A stretch of DNA of 37,970 nucleotides, taken from the NCBI GenBank assembly GCA_023398105.1, contig JAEWST010000032.1:1-37970 (forward strand), given 5' to 3'. The notes under the pieces were generated by a model that saw nothing but the letters and a program-made list of their open reading frames with translations, had not been told where the DNA came from and searched no databases. The translations under genes and the position numbers were made by a program. This document shows positions 6,962 through 15,031 of this stretch, one piece after another. Each line of letters begins with the position of its first letter. The stretch's first letter is position 1. This stretch comes from Bacillota bacterium (GTDB lineage: Bacteria; Bacillota; Clostridia; Acetivibrionales; DSM-1351).

Positions 6962-8965
6962 ATGCCTAATAAAACTTATTATATTACTACACCTATCTAT
7001 TATCCCAGCGGTAATCTTCACATAGGGCATTCATATACAACTGTTGCAGCAGACGCTGTAGCTAGATATAAAAGGTTGACAGGATACGAAGTAATGTTTC
7101 TGACAGGAACTGACGAGCACGGTCAGAAAATACAAAGAAAGGCTGAGGAAAAGGGAATAACTCCAAAAGCCTATGTTGATGAAATTGTAGCGGGTATATT
7201 TGACCTTTGGAAGCTGATGAAAATAACTAATGACAAGTTTATCAGAACCACAGATAAAGAACATGTAGAGGCTGTTCAAAGAATATTTAAGAAGCTATAT
7301 GACCAGGGTGACATATATAAAGGTTCATATGAGGGATGGTATTGTACTCCTTGTGAGTCTTTTTGGACAAAGACTCAGCTAGTAGATGGCAAATGTCCTG
7401 ACTGTGGACGTGAAGTAGAATTGACTAAGGAAGAAAGTTATTTCTTTAAATTATCTAAATATCAAGATAGATTAATAAAATTAATTGAGGAAAATCCAGA
7501 CTTTATTCAGCCAACATCAAGACAAAATGAGATGTTGAATAACTTCCTAAGACCAGGCTTAGAAGATCTCTGTGTTTCCAGAACTACTTTTAATTGGGGA
7601 ATACCAGTTACATTTGATGATAAACATGTTGTATATGTTTGGATAGATGCTTTGTCAAATTATATTACTGCACTTGGATATTCTTCTCAGGATGATTTTA
7701 ATTACAAAAAATATTGGCCTGCAGATGTTCATTTGGTAGGTAAAGAAATTATTCGTTTCCATACAATAATATGGCCTGCAATGCTGATGGCACTGGATTT
7801 ACCACTTCCAAAGCAGATTTATGGACATGGTTGGCTTTTGCTTGAAGGTGGAAAGATGTCCAAATCTAAAGGTAATGTTGTTGATCCTAAGATACTAGTA
7901 GATAAATATGGACTTGATGCAATTAGATATTTCTTGCTTAGAGAGGTTCCATTTGGGTCAGATGGTATTTTTTCTAATGAAGCACTTATAACTAGAATTA
8001 ATTCTGATTTAGCAAATGATTTAGGTAATCTAGTAAGCAGAACTGTTGCTATGATAGATAAATACTTTGCTGGAACTATTCCAGATTCAAAGTCAACAGG
8101 TGATTTTGATGAGGATTTAATAAAAATAGTAATGGAAACACCTAAAAAGGTAGAGGGTTTGCTAGATAAATTACAATTTAGCACTGCTTTAACTGAAATA
8201 TGGAAAGTAATTTCTAGAGCTAACAAATATATTGACGAAACAATGCCTTGGGTATTAGCAAAGGATGAGTCAAATACTGCAAGGCTTTCACAAGTAATGT
8301 ATAATCTTGCAGAAACACTGAGAGTTGTTAGTATTCTTATTCTTCCATTTATGCCTGAAACACCAGAAAAGATATGGAGTCAATTGGGAATAGAGGATAA
8401 GGGTATTGTAGCATGGGAGAAAGCGAAGGAATGGGGCTTGTATCCATCAAGAGCAAGCGTAAAAAAAGGCGACATAATATTCCCAAGAATAGATGTAAAG
8501 AAAGAGCTTGAAGAGATAGAAAAAATAAGCCAAGCTAATAAACAAGAAGAAAAAGCTGAGAAAATAGAGAAGGACTCTAAAAAAGAAGCAAAAAAACAGC
8601 CTACAAGTGACGTTGCTGGTACAGATGATGAGACAAATGCAAACCTTATAACAATTGATGATTTCTCGAAGGTTGAATTAAGAGTTGCAAAGGTTATTGA
8701 AGCAGAAAAGGTAGAAAAGGCTGATAAGCTTTTAAAAATGAAGCTTCAGGTTGGTGAGGAAACAAGGCAAGTTGTTTCAGGTATTGCAAAATACTATACA
8801 CCTGAAGAAATGGTGGGAAAAACTCTAATTCTTGTTGCTAACCTAAAACCTGCTAAGTTAAGAGGTATAGAGTCGCAGGGAATGATTCTAGCAGCCTCAA
8901 ATGAGGATGGACTTTCCCTTGTTACAATAGACAAAGACATGGAAAGCGGAGCAAGAGTAGGATAA
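6962..8965 (+). CDS. metG: Methionyl-tRNA synthetase
   Basis: Charges tRNA-Met with methionine for protein synthesis in the cytoplasm. The class I signature HIGH is at 20-23, a zinc knuckle is formed by CTPC (128-131) and CPDC (about 145-148), and KMSKS is at 298-302. A Lys/Glu-rich linker (about 520-560) leads to a C-terminal EMAP/Trbp-like tRNA-binding OB domain (IDDFSKVELRVAKVIEAEKV and onward, about 566-667), the usual dimer-forming end of Firmicute MetG. Length is 667 residues, normal for the long form. Start ATG at 6962 has GAGGAGG just upstream; a GTG at 6941 precedes the ribosome site and is rejected. It heads a run with tatD. Confidence 0.97.
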   Translation: MPNKTYYITTPIYYPSGNLHIGHSYTTVAADAVARYKRLTGYEVMFLTGTDEHGQKIQRKAEEKGITPKAYVDEIVAGIFDLWKLMKITNDKFIRTTDKEHVEAVQRIFKKLYDQGDIYKGSYEGWYCTPCESFWTKTQLVDGKCPDCGREVELTKEESYFFKLSKYQDRLIKLIEENPDFIQPTSRQNEMLNNFLRPGLEDLCVSRTTFNWGIPVTFDDKHVVYVWIDALSNYITALGYSSQDDFNYKKYWPADVHLVGKEIIRFHTIIWPAMLMALDLPLPKQIYGHGWLLLEGGKMSKSKGNVVDPKILVDKYGLDAIRYFLLREVPFGSDGIFSNEALITRINSDLANDLGNLVSRTVAMIDKYFAGTIPDSKSTGDFDEDLIKIVMETPKKVEGLLDKLQFSTALTEIWKVISRANKYIDETMPWVLAKDESNTARLSQVMYNLAETLRVVSILILPFMPETPEKIWSQLGIEDKGIVAWEKAKEWGLYPSRASVKKGDIIFPRIDVKKELEEIEKISQANKQEEKAEKIEKDSKKEAKKQPTSDVAGTDDETNANLITIDDFSKVELRVAKVIEAEKVEKADKLLKMKLQVGEETRQVVSGIAKYYTPEEMVGKTLILVANLKPAKLRGIESQGMILAASNEDGLSLVTIDKDMESGARVG

Positions 8966-9015
8966 GGACTGCTGTGGCAGATGCAGGATAAAATTATTTC
9001 AAGATAGGTGATACT

Positions 9016-9783
9016 TTGATTTTTGATACACATGCACATTATGACGATAATAAATTTGACGAGGACAGGGATTTGCTACTAAAGGAATTACACCAAAATG
9101 GAGTGGCTTATATACTCAATGCTTCTGCAAGTTTGGAATCTTTAGATGCAAATATTGCACTTGCTGGAAAATATGACTTTATTTATATTGCCTTGGGAAT
9201 ACATCCTGAATATGCAGACAAAATGCATGAAGGTATATTAGATAGAATCAGACTGCTTTCTAAGAATAAAAAGGTAGTCGCAATAGGTGAAATTGGATTG
9301 GATTATTATTACGGGGACCCTCCTAGAGAGATACAGAGAGAGTGCTTTGAAAGGCAGATTGAGCTTGCTAAGGAGCTTAAGTTCCCTATTATTATTCATG
9401 ATAGAGATGCCCATGAGGATACTGTAAAGATAATCAAAAAAACTAAAGCAAGTGAGGTTGGCGGCATTTTTCATTGTTTCTCAGGAAGTACAGAAATGGC
9501 AATGGACATGCTTGATTATAATTTTCATATTTCCATTGGTGGAGTAGTAACCTTTAAAAACGCTAAAAAGGTAGTTGAAGTAGTTAAAGCAGTTCCATTG
9601 GACAAACTGCTCGTTGAAACAGATTGCCCTTATTTAGCACCAGAACCCTTTAGGGGCAAGAGAAATAATTCAGGGTATTTAACTCACACTATAGATAAAA
9701 TAGCCGAAATAAAAGGTATTAGTTCCCAAGAGGTAGCAGACGCCACACTTTCTAATGCCAAAAAATTATTTAGAATAGATTGA
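9016..9783 (+). CDS. tatD: TatD-family metal-dependent hydrolase
   Basis: A 255-residue amidohydrolase-fold protein, known in this family as a 3'-5' exo-DNase/RNase. Metal ligands visible: THAHYDD at the start (H6, H8), Glu92 in GEIGLDYYYGD, IIIHDRDAHEDT, FHCFSGS, and VETDCPYLAPEPFRGKRN with the late Asp. The start is TTG at 9016, with AGGTGAT upstream. It follows metG by 50 bp with no terminator, so it is probably cotranscribed; metG-tatD is a conserved pair in Firmicutes. Confidence 0.94.
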   Translation: MIFDTHAHYDDNKFDEDRDLLLKELHQNGVAYILNASASLESLDANIALAGKYDFIYIALGIHPEYADKMHEGILDRIRLLSKNKKVVAIGEIGLDYYYGDPPREIQRECFERQIELAKELKFPIIIHDRDAHEDTVKIIKKTKASEVGGIFHCFSGSTEMAMDMLDYNFHISIGGVVTFKNAKKVVEVVKAVPLDKLLVETDCPYLAPEPFRGKRNNSGYLTHTIDKIAEIKGISSQEVADATLSNAKKLFRID

Positions 9784-9879
9784 AGTCTTTTATTACAAAG
9801 AATTTATTAGTTCTAACATATGGATTGCTTTGGGAGAGACATTAGTTTCTTTAGCGAAGTGAAAGGAATGGATAAAAAT

Positions 9880-10596
9880 ATGAAAAAGTTTATTATTGTT
9901 ATTGTGTTTATATTTTTAATCGCCATACTTATTTCTTTTAACTACTTACTATGGGACAGAGAGAAACAACTAGAAAGCTATCAAAATATGAGACAGTCAA
10001 ATAATCTCACTATTGAAACGCTTAGTGAAAAGATGAATAACCTTGACAGACTCAATAAGGAACTAACCACAAAGTTAGAAACTATTACAAATGACAATGA
10101 GATAACAAGAAAACACGCATCTTCGTTAAATAACGAGAATGCAGAATTAAAGAAGGAAATACAATTAAGGAACGATATGATTAATGCACTAAAACAAAAT
10201 GTTGATACTTCAGCTATGAATACTGTTATAAAGAAATGGACAGATAGCATTAATTCAAAAAACTATGAGAATTCTCAAGTATTTATCAGCAAAAACGCAA
10301 ATGATAAAACATTTATTGGAGATGTAAATGCTCTTAAGGAAATGTACCAAAAGGAGCTAAAGGAGATAAAGCTTAAAAGCTCAGAACCCTATATAAATCA
10401 AATAGTCGATGATGAAGATTTGATGAAGATTCAGCTAAAGGTGGTTTTTGAAGTAATTAAGCCAGCACCTACTGCAAACAATGAAGAGGTGAAAGACAGT
10501 ATTTTTAAAAGTGGAAGTAATAAAAAATTCATAACTATGGAATTTAATCCATATACTAATGAGTGGATGATGTTAGAAATGAAAGATGAGCCTTGA
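9880..10596 (+). CDS. Single-pass membrane coiled-coil protein, unknown function
   Basis: About 238 residues: a hydrophobic anchor at about 3-22, then a long heptad-type coiled coil (roughly 25-110), then a C-terminal globular part with alternating strands (about 115-238) likely outside the membrane. I do not recognise a named family. ATG at 9880 is preferred because AAAGGA lies 12 bp before it; ATG 9868 directly abuts that ribosome site, and ATG 9820 has none. It sits about 100 bp after tatD and before yabE, and may belong to the metG-tatD transcript. Confidence 0.65.
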   Translation: MKKFIIVIVFIFLIAILISFNYLLWDREKQLESYQNMRQSNNLTIETLSEKMNNLDRLNKELTTKLETITNDNEITRKHASSLNNENAELKKEIQLRNDMINALKQNVDTSAMNTVIKKWTDSINSKNYENSQVFISKNANDKTFIGDVNALKEMYQKELKEIKLKSSEPYINQIVDDEDLMKIQLKVVFEVIKPAPTANNEEVKDSIFKSGSNKKFITMEFNPYTNEWMMLEMKDEP

Positions 10597-10724
10597 TGCA
10601 TTTTGAAAGATTAAAATAATATTATGCATAAATTATAAAGGAGTTTAATATACTAAATTTCAGTTAATAATTGTAAAAAAGGGATTATATTAGGAAATAA
10701 ATTTCCAACATATAGGTAATTAGT

Positions 10725-10753
10725 TTGACAAATATATGTGCTTAGACTAAAAT
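10725..10753 (+). promoter_or_regulatory. Sigma-A promoter for yabE
   Basis: TTGACA (10725-10730), 17-bp spacer, TAAAAT (10748-10753). Transcription should begin near 10760, leaving a leader of about 35 bases containing AGGAGG. The stem GGAAAT/ATTTCC lies just upstream, as does an AAAGGGA sequence that could pair with TCCCTTT in the leader. Confidence 0.75.
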
Positions 10754-10794
10754 AACAATAGTCCCTTTGAATATTTTAACAGGAGGTTAGTATT

Positions 10795-11865
10795 ATGACA
10801 CCGATTGCGAAAAATATTAAAAGGTATTTTTCTAGATTAAAAATAAAGCCTTTCGATGTTGCAATTATATTCGTTGCTGTTGTTATATCAATTACTGCGG
10901 GATTTTTTGTGTTCAATGGGTTGAAAAAGCACGTAGTAATCAACGATAATGGGCAAGAGATTGTGATTAAAACAATGAAGGCTACAGTTGGAGAGGTATT
11001 AGAGCAAACAGGCGTAAAAGTAGCAAATGAAGACTATATAAGCATGCCGTTAGATGCAAAGCTCGTAAAGATAAAAAACAACGAAATACAGATTAAACGA
11101 GCTGTACCTGTTTCAATTAATGTGGATGGAAAAGAGTTGGATGTAAAGACATATAAGAATACTGTTAAAGAGGTACTAAATGACAACGCTATAAGTGTTG
11201 ATGGGAATGACAAGTTTATTGAGTCCAAATTAGAGGACAAAATTGTACCAGATATGGACATTTCGATAGTCCGTGTTGATGAAAAGACAGTTACTGAGGC
11301 AACAACTATTCCATTTAAAACAATTACAAAAGAGAATGACCGACTAGATGTCGGAATAAAAAATACAGTTCGAGAAGGAAAAGAAGGAGTCCGTGAAAAG
11401 ATTTATAAGGTAGTTTATGAGAATGGAAAACAGATCGCAAAGCAATTAGTTGAAGAGGTGGTTTCTGCAAATCCTCTAGACAGAATTGTTGAAGTGGGTA
11501 CGGTTTTAAACTACAAGACATCACGTGGAGATACATTAAGATTTTCAAAGGCAATTGATATGAAGGCAACTTCATATACAGCTTCATTTAAAGATACGGG
11601 TAAACACCCTGGAGATCCAGGTTTCGGTATTACTGCAACTGGAGCCAAGGTAAGAAAAGGAATAATTGCAGTAGATCCGAGAGTTATACCGCTTGGAACA
11701 AGAGTATATGTCGAGCTTCCGGGCAAGGCAGCTGATTATGGATATGCAGTTGCAGCAGATACAGGAGGTGCTATCAAAGGTAACAAGATAGATGTATATC
11801 TTGATAGTAGTAGTGCAGTAGATGCATGGGGTGTTAAAAAGGTAAAGGTTTATATATTGAAATAG
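10795..11865 (+). CDS. yabE: YabE-like DUF348-G5-3D cell-wall protein
   Basis: A 356-residue surface protein of the YabE/RpfB group, probably a wall-lytic enzyme. It has an N-terminal membrane segment (about 22-43), two DUF348 repeats (about 50-100 and 105-155), a G5 domain (about 160-236) and a C-terminal 3D domain (about 255-356) related to the MltA/EXLX double-psi barrel. The three family Asp residues are visible in AVDPRVIPLG, AADTGGAIKG and KIDVYLDS. In other bacteria 3D proteins act as lytic transglycosylase-like wall enzymes. Strong AGGAGG ribosome site and own promoter. In Bacillus the order is tatD-yabE-rnmV-ksgA; here rnmV is missing and rsmA follows directly. Confidence 0.88.
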   Translation: MTPIAKNIKRYFSRLKIKPFDVAIIFVAVVISITAGFFVFNGLKKHVVINDNGQEIVIKTMKATVGEVLEQTGVKVANEDYISMPLDAKLVKIKNNEIQIKRAVPVSINVDGKELDVKTYKNTVKEVLNDNAISVDGNDKFIESKLEDKIVPDMDISIVRVDEKTVTEATTIPFKTITKENDRLDVGIKNTVREGKEGVREKIYKVVYENGKQIAKQLVEEVVSANPLDRIVEVGTVLNYKTSRGDTLRFSKAIDMKATSYTASFKDTGKHPGDPGFGITATGAKVRKGIIAVDPRVIPLGTRVYVELPGKAADYGYAVAADTGGAIKGNKIDVYLDSSSAVDAWGVKKVKVYILK

Positions 11866-11921
11866 GCTTTTTGACACATTTTTCATGTTTTAAAAGAATA
11901 AAGTTTTAAAGGGACTAATAC

Positions 11922-11954
11922 AGCTAATCTAGATATTTAGATTAGCTATTTTTC
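11922..11954 (+). terminator. Rho-independent terminator after yabE
   Basis: AGCTAATCTA pairs with TAGATTAGCT around the loop GATATT, followed by ATTTTT. It lies just before the rsmA ribosome site, so rsmA depends on read-through or on a promoter I could not identify. Confidence 0.7.
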
Positions 11955-11969
11955 TTAAAGGAGAATTAA

Positions 11970-12833
11970 ATGATTAAAAATAACACGCTGGAAGTAATAA
12001 AAAAACATAATTTAAAGCTAACAAAAACACTTGGACAAAATTTTCTTAATGATGATAGTGTTGTAAAAAAAATTGTCGCTGCAGCAGAAATAGACGTACA
12101 TACGCTTATACTTGAGATAGGACCTGGAATTGGTAGCATGACAAAGGAGATGGCTTCTACTTCCGCTGGGGTTGTAGCAGTAGAAATTGATAAACACCTT
12201 ATTGCAGCCCTAAAGGACAATCTTAGTGAATTTTCAAATATAGCCATTATTAATAGCGATATAATGAAAGTAGATATTGAAGCTATAATAAATGAGTATA
12301 AAGAAAAATATAATGCTGATAGAGTAAAAGTAGTAGCAAACTTACCCTACTACATAACAACACCAATAATAATGAAATTTCTAGAAGAGGTTAAGGGTAT
12401 AGATAGTATGGTTTTTATGGTACAAAAGGAGGTAGCACAAAGAATGGTTTCAAAGCCAGGGATAAAAGATTACGGTGCATTATCTGTTGCTGTACAGTTT
12501 TATTCTCATCCTCAAATCATTTTTGATGTTCCGCCTCATTGCTTTATTCCACAGCCTGAAGTACATTCTACAGTCATCAAACTGGACATTTTAAGTGAGC
12601 CGCCTGTAAAAGTAAATAAGGAACTTTATTTTAAATTGGTAAAAGCTTCTTTTGGACAGAGAAGGAAAACTCTTGTTAATGGATTAGCAAATGCAGGTAT
12701 TTTTAACAAGAGTAAAGAACAGATAAAGCAGGTCATTGACAGCATGGGATTAAATGAGAATGTTAGAGGCGAAGTTTTATCCGTTGAAAAGTTCGGAGAA
12801 TTGTCAAATTTAATGGAACAAAAAAATAGTTGA
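11970..12833 (+). CDS. rsmA: 16S rRNA dimethyladenosine transferase RsmA (KsgA)
   Basis: Dimethylates two adjacent adenosines in the 3'-terminal helix of 16S rRNA during small-subunit maturation. N-terminal LGQNFLND is the family start; the SAM-binding motif LEIGPGIGSMT begins near residue 48; the adenine-methylase motif NLPYYITTPI starts at Asn124; and the C-terminal helical domain contains FIPQPEVHSTVIKL and FGQRRKTLVNGL. Length 287 is typical. ATG at 11970 has AAAGGAG at good spacing. A terminator hairpin sits immediately upstream. Confidence 0.97.
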   Translation: MIKNNTLEVIKKHNLKLTKTLGQNFLNDDSVVKKIVAAAEIDVHTLILEIGPGIGSMTKEMASTSAGVVAVEIDKHLIAALKDNLSEFSNIAIINSDIMKVDIEAIINEYKEKYNADRVKVVANLPYYITTPIIMKFLEEVKGIDSMVFMVQKEVAQRMVSKPGIKDYGALSVAVQFYSHPQIIFDVPPHCFIPQPEVHSTVIKLDILSEPPVKVNKELYFKLVKASFGQRRKTLVNGLANAGIFNKSKEQIKQVIDSMGLNENVRGEVLSVEKFGELSNLMEQKNS

Positions 12834-12871
12834 TAGGATATATAGCACATGTTATGAGCTAAAATTTTATA

Positions 12872-12910
12872 TAAAAGAGACAAGTAAATAATATTTACTT
12901 GTCTCTTTTA
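12872..12910. terminator. Bidirectional terminator between rsmA and kimA-like gene
   Basis: A perfect 18-bp stem (12872-12889 with 12893-12910, loop AAT) with an A-rich left arm and a T-rich right arm. It is placed between convergent genes and can end both. Confidence 0.85.
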
Positions 12911-12938
12911 TAACTAGTCAAAATAAGGTTCCCAAATT

Positions 12939-14807
12939 CTATTCGTCTTTATAAGATTTTACTACCTTATCATCAACCTTCATTTGGAGAGGCATGGTAG
13001 ATACTACAATATGCTTGTAATGCTTCAGCAATTCACGCTCGATAAATATTCTTGTTTGATTGTGAAGGATTTTATTCCACCAGGATCTAACTACAAATTG
13101 AGGCAAAATTACTGTTATAATATCGCCCTTCTGATAGTCATATTCAGTAGAGTCAATGTATTTAAGCAAAGGATCTACTACTCTTCTAAACGGAGAATAT
13201 TTTGTGATTAGATGAATGTCAGAATCAAGTAACTTGAATTTCTCTGCTACCTTTTTAGCATCCTCTTCGTTAACTGCAACATTAAAGGCTACCACATTGT
13301 CCGATATTGTAGCCGCATATCTAAGTGCTCTTATACTAGCTTTATTAATGCCTGATATAGGGACTATTACTCGGTTTCTGTAAGTATTATGTCTTATATG
13401 AACATTTTCTAGTTCTTCATTAGTTATTCTGAGCTGTTTTCCAATTGCTGCATAGTGCTTTTTAACCTTGAGCATTAAGAAAATCATCACAGGTATTACA
13501 ATGACAACTATCCAAGCGCCTTGTTTAAATTTTGTAATTGCAATTACGATTACAATAATAAATGTTACTAAAGCACCGAAGCCATTTATTACAGCTTTAG
13601 GAATCCAATTATTGCCCTTTTCCTTTACCCATTTGAATAGCATACCTGTTTGGGATAGTGTAAAGGAAATAAAAACTCCAATAGCATACAGACCTATCAA
13701 GGAGGTTACATTGGCATTAAACACTATTACCAGTAATGCTGATATAGTAGATAAAACAATAATTCCGTTTGAAAAACTGAGTCTGTCCCCTCTCATGCTT
13801 AGCTGCCTTGGGACATAGCCTTCCTTTGCCATAACGGATATAAGGTTAGGGAAACCTACAAAAGCCGTATTTGCAGCAAGAACTAATATCAAGAAGCAAA
13901 GCCCCGTAATAACATAGAATATAATTGAACGACCAAAAATCATTTCAGATATCTGAATAAGCAATGCTCCATTTTCGGGGTTAGCATGGTAGAAATTTGC
14001 TATAATAGATGTACCACCAAAAACAATTAATACAAAGAACGATAACATAAATAAAACCTTCTTTGCGTTTTTAATTGAAGGAGCCTTGAAGTTGGGCACG
14101 GCATTGCTGACGGCTTCAACGCCTGTAAGAGCAGCACAACCATTTGTAAATGCCCTTAATAAGAGAATTATAGAAAACTGCTCAGATGTATTTTTTGCAA
14201 TTTCAACAGGCTCCGGTATATACCCGTTATAAATCTTTACAATACCTGCTACCAACATCATTATAATTGAAAAAATAAACAGATATGTTGGTATGCTAAA
14301 AATCTTAGCAGATTCCTTTACTCCCCGAAGATTACCAATGGTCATAAATAGTATAAGCAGTACACAAATAATAACCTTATAGGGCTTTAATTCGGTGAAG
14401 GCAGATGTAATCTGATCAACACCAGAGGCAATACTTACAGCGACAGTCAGTATATAGCCGATACTTAACGCAGAGCCAGCAGTAACACCAGCAATTAATC
14501 CTATATTTTCTTTAGCAACAATAAATGCTCCTCCACCGTTAGGATAGCTTTCTATTGTTTGACTATATGAAAGTGTCAAAATAGCAAGCAAGGCAATTAT
14601 TGCAAATGAAATATATGCCATTTGCCTGTATGCTAACATTCCTATTGGCAGTAATACTAAAAGAATTTCCTGCCCAGCGTATGCAACAGATGAAATGGCA
14701 TCACTTGATAACAAAGGAAGCCCCCAAAGTACATTAAGTTTTTCTCCCTTAAGTTCCTCATTTTTAAGAGGCTTCCCTATTATTAGTCTTTTTAATTTTG
14801 TGCCCAC
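12939..14807 (-). CDS. kimA: KimA-like APC-superfamily potassium importer
   Basis: A 622-residue protein with about 12 membrane helices and a cytoplasmic C-terminal domain (about 460-622), closely resembling Bacillus subtilis KimA (about 607 residues), a high-affinity proton-coupled potassium importer. LLSSDAISSVAYAGQEIL places Asp36 and Tyr43 at the KimA positions known to line the ion site; SYPNGGGAFIVAKENIG, LTVAVSIASGVDQITSAF, NGCAALTGVEAVSNAVP and RGDRLSFSNGI also match. KimA is inhibited by c-di-AMP and, in Bacillus, sits behind a c-di-AMP riboswitch; I see none in the 224-bp upstream region. The start is GTG at 14807 with a weak AGAGATG ribosome site. A generic amino-acid permease is the alternative. 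Confidence 0.82.
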   Translation of the reverse strand: MGTKLKRLIIGKPLKNEELKGEKLNVLWGLPLLSSDAISSVAYAGQEILLVLLPIGMLAYRQMAYISFAIIALLAILTLSYSQTIESYPNGGGAFIVAKENIGLIAGVTAGSALSIGYILTVAVSIASGVDQITSAFTELKPYKVIICVLLILFMTIGNLRGVKESAKIFSIPTYLFIFSIIMMLVAGIVKIYNGYIPEPVEIAKNTSEQFSIILLLRAFTNGCAALTGVEAVSNAVPNFKAPSIKNAKKVLFMLSFFVLIVFGGTSIIANFYHANPENGALLIQISEMIFGRSIIFYVITGLCFLILVLAANTAFVGFPNLISVMAKEGYVPRQLSMRGDRLSFSNGIIVLSTISALLVIVFNANVTSLIGLYAIGVFISFTLSQTGMLFKWVKEKGNNWIPKAVINGFGALVTFIIVIVIAITKFKQGAWIVVIVIPVMIFLMLKVKKHYAAIGKQLRITNEELENVHIRHNTYRNRVIVPISGINKASIRALRYAATISDNVVAFNVAVNEEDAKKVAEKFKLLDSDIHLITKYSPFRRVVDPLLKYIDSTEYDYQKGDIITVILPQFVVRSWWNKILHNQTRIFIERELLKHYKHIVVSTMPLQMKVDDKVVKSYKDE

Positions 14808-14873
14808 AAATTATTCACATCTCTTTTCTAAATAATAACAAAATTTGTAATAAAAAATTTACATGTATTTATT

Positions 14874-14902
14874 ATTATACTTTGAAGGAATTGATATGTA
14901 AA
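14874..14902 (-). promoter_or_regulatory. Sigma-A promoter for kimA-like gene
   Basis: On the minus strand: TTTACA (14902-14897), 17-bp spacer, TATAAT (14879-14874). The start codon is 66 bp downstream. The same region also serves the divergent gene at 15032, for which I see no clear promoter. Confidence 0.7.
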
Positions 14903-15031
14903 CAAGGATGTGAATATCTTACTGCAATTCTATTTAATTTTATTAAAAAAAGCATAGTTTAAAAATTTAAGCATATATTTTAATGTTAAGGTATAACTGA
15001 TTATACAATTTTACAAAAGGAGAATATCACC

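Noticed and set aside
12984..13211. Plus-strand 75-codon frame inside the kimA-like gene
   Set aside because: Antisense to a conserved transporter domain, with no ribosome site or recognisable sequence.
14808..15031. c-di-AMP (ydaO) riboswitch before the kimA-like gene
   Set aside because: The region is short, almost pure AT and lacks the conserved G-rich elements of that riboswitch.
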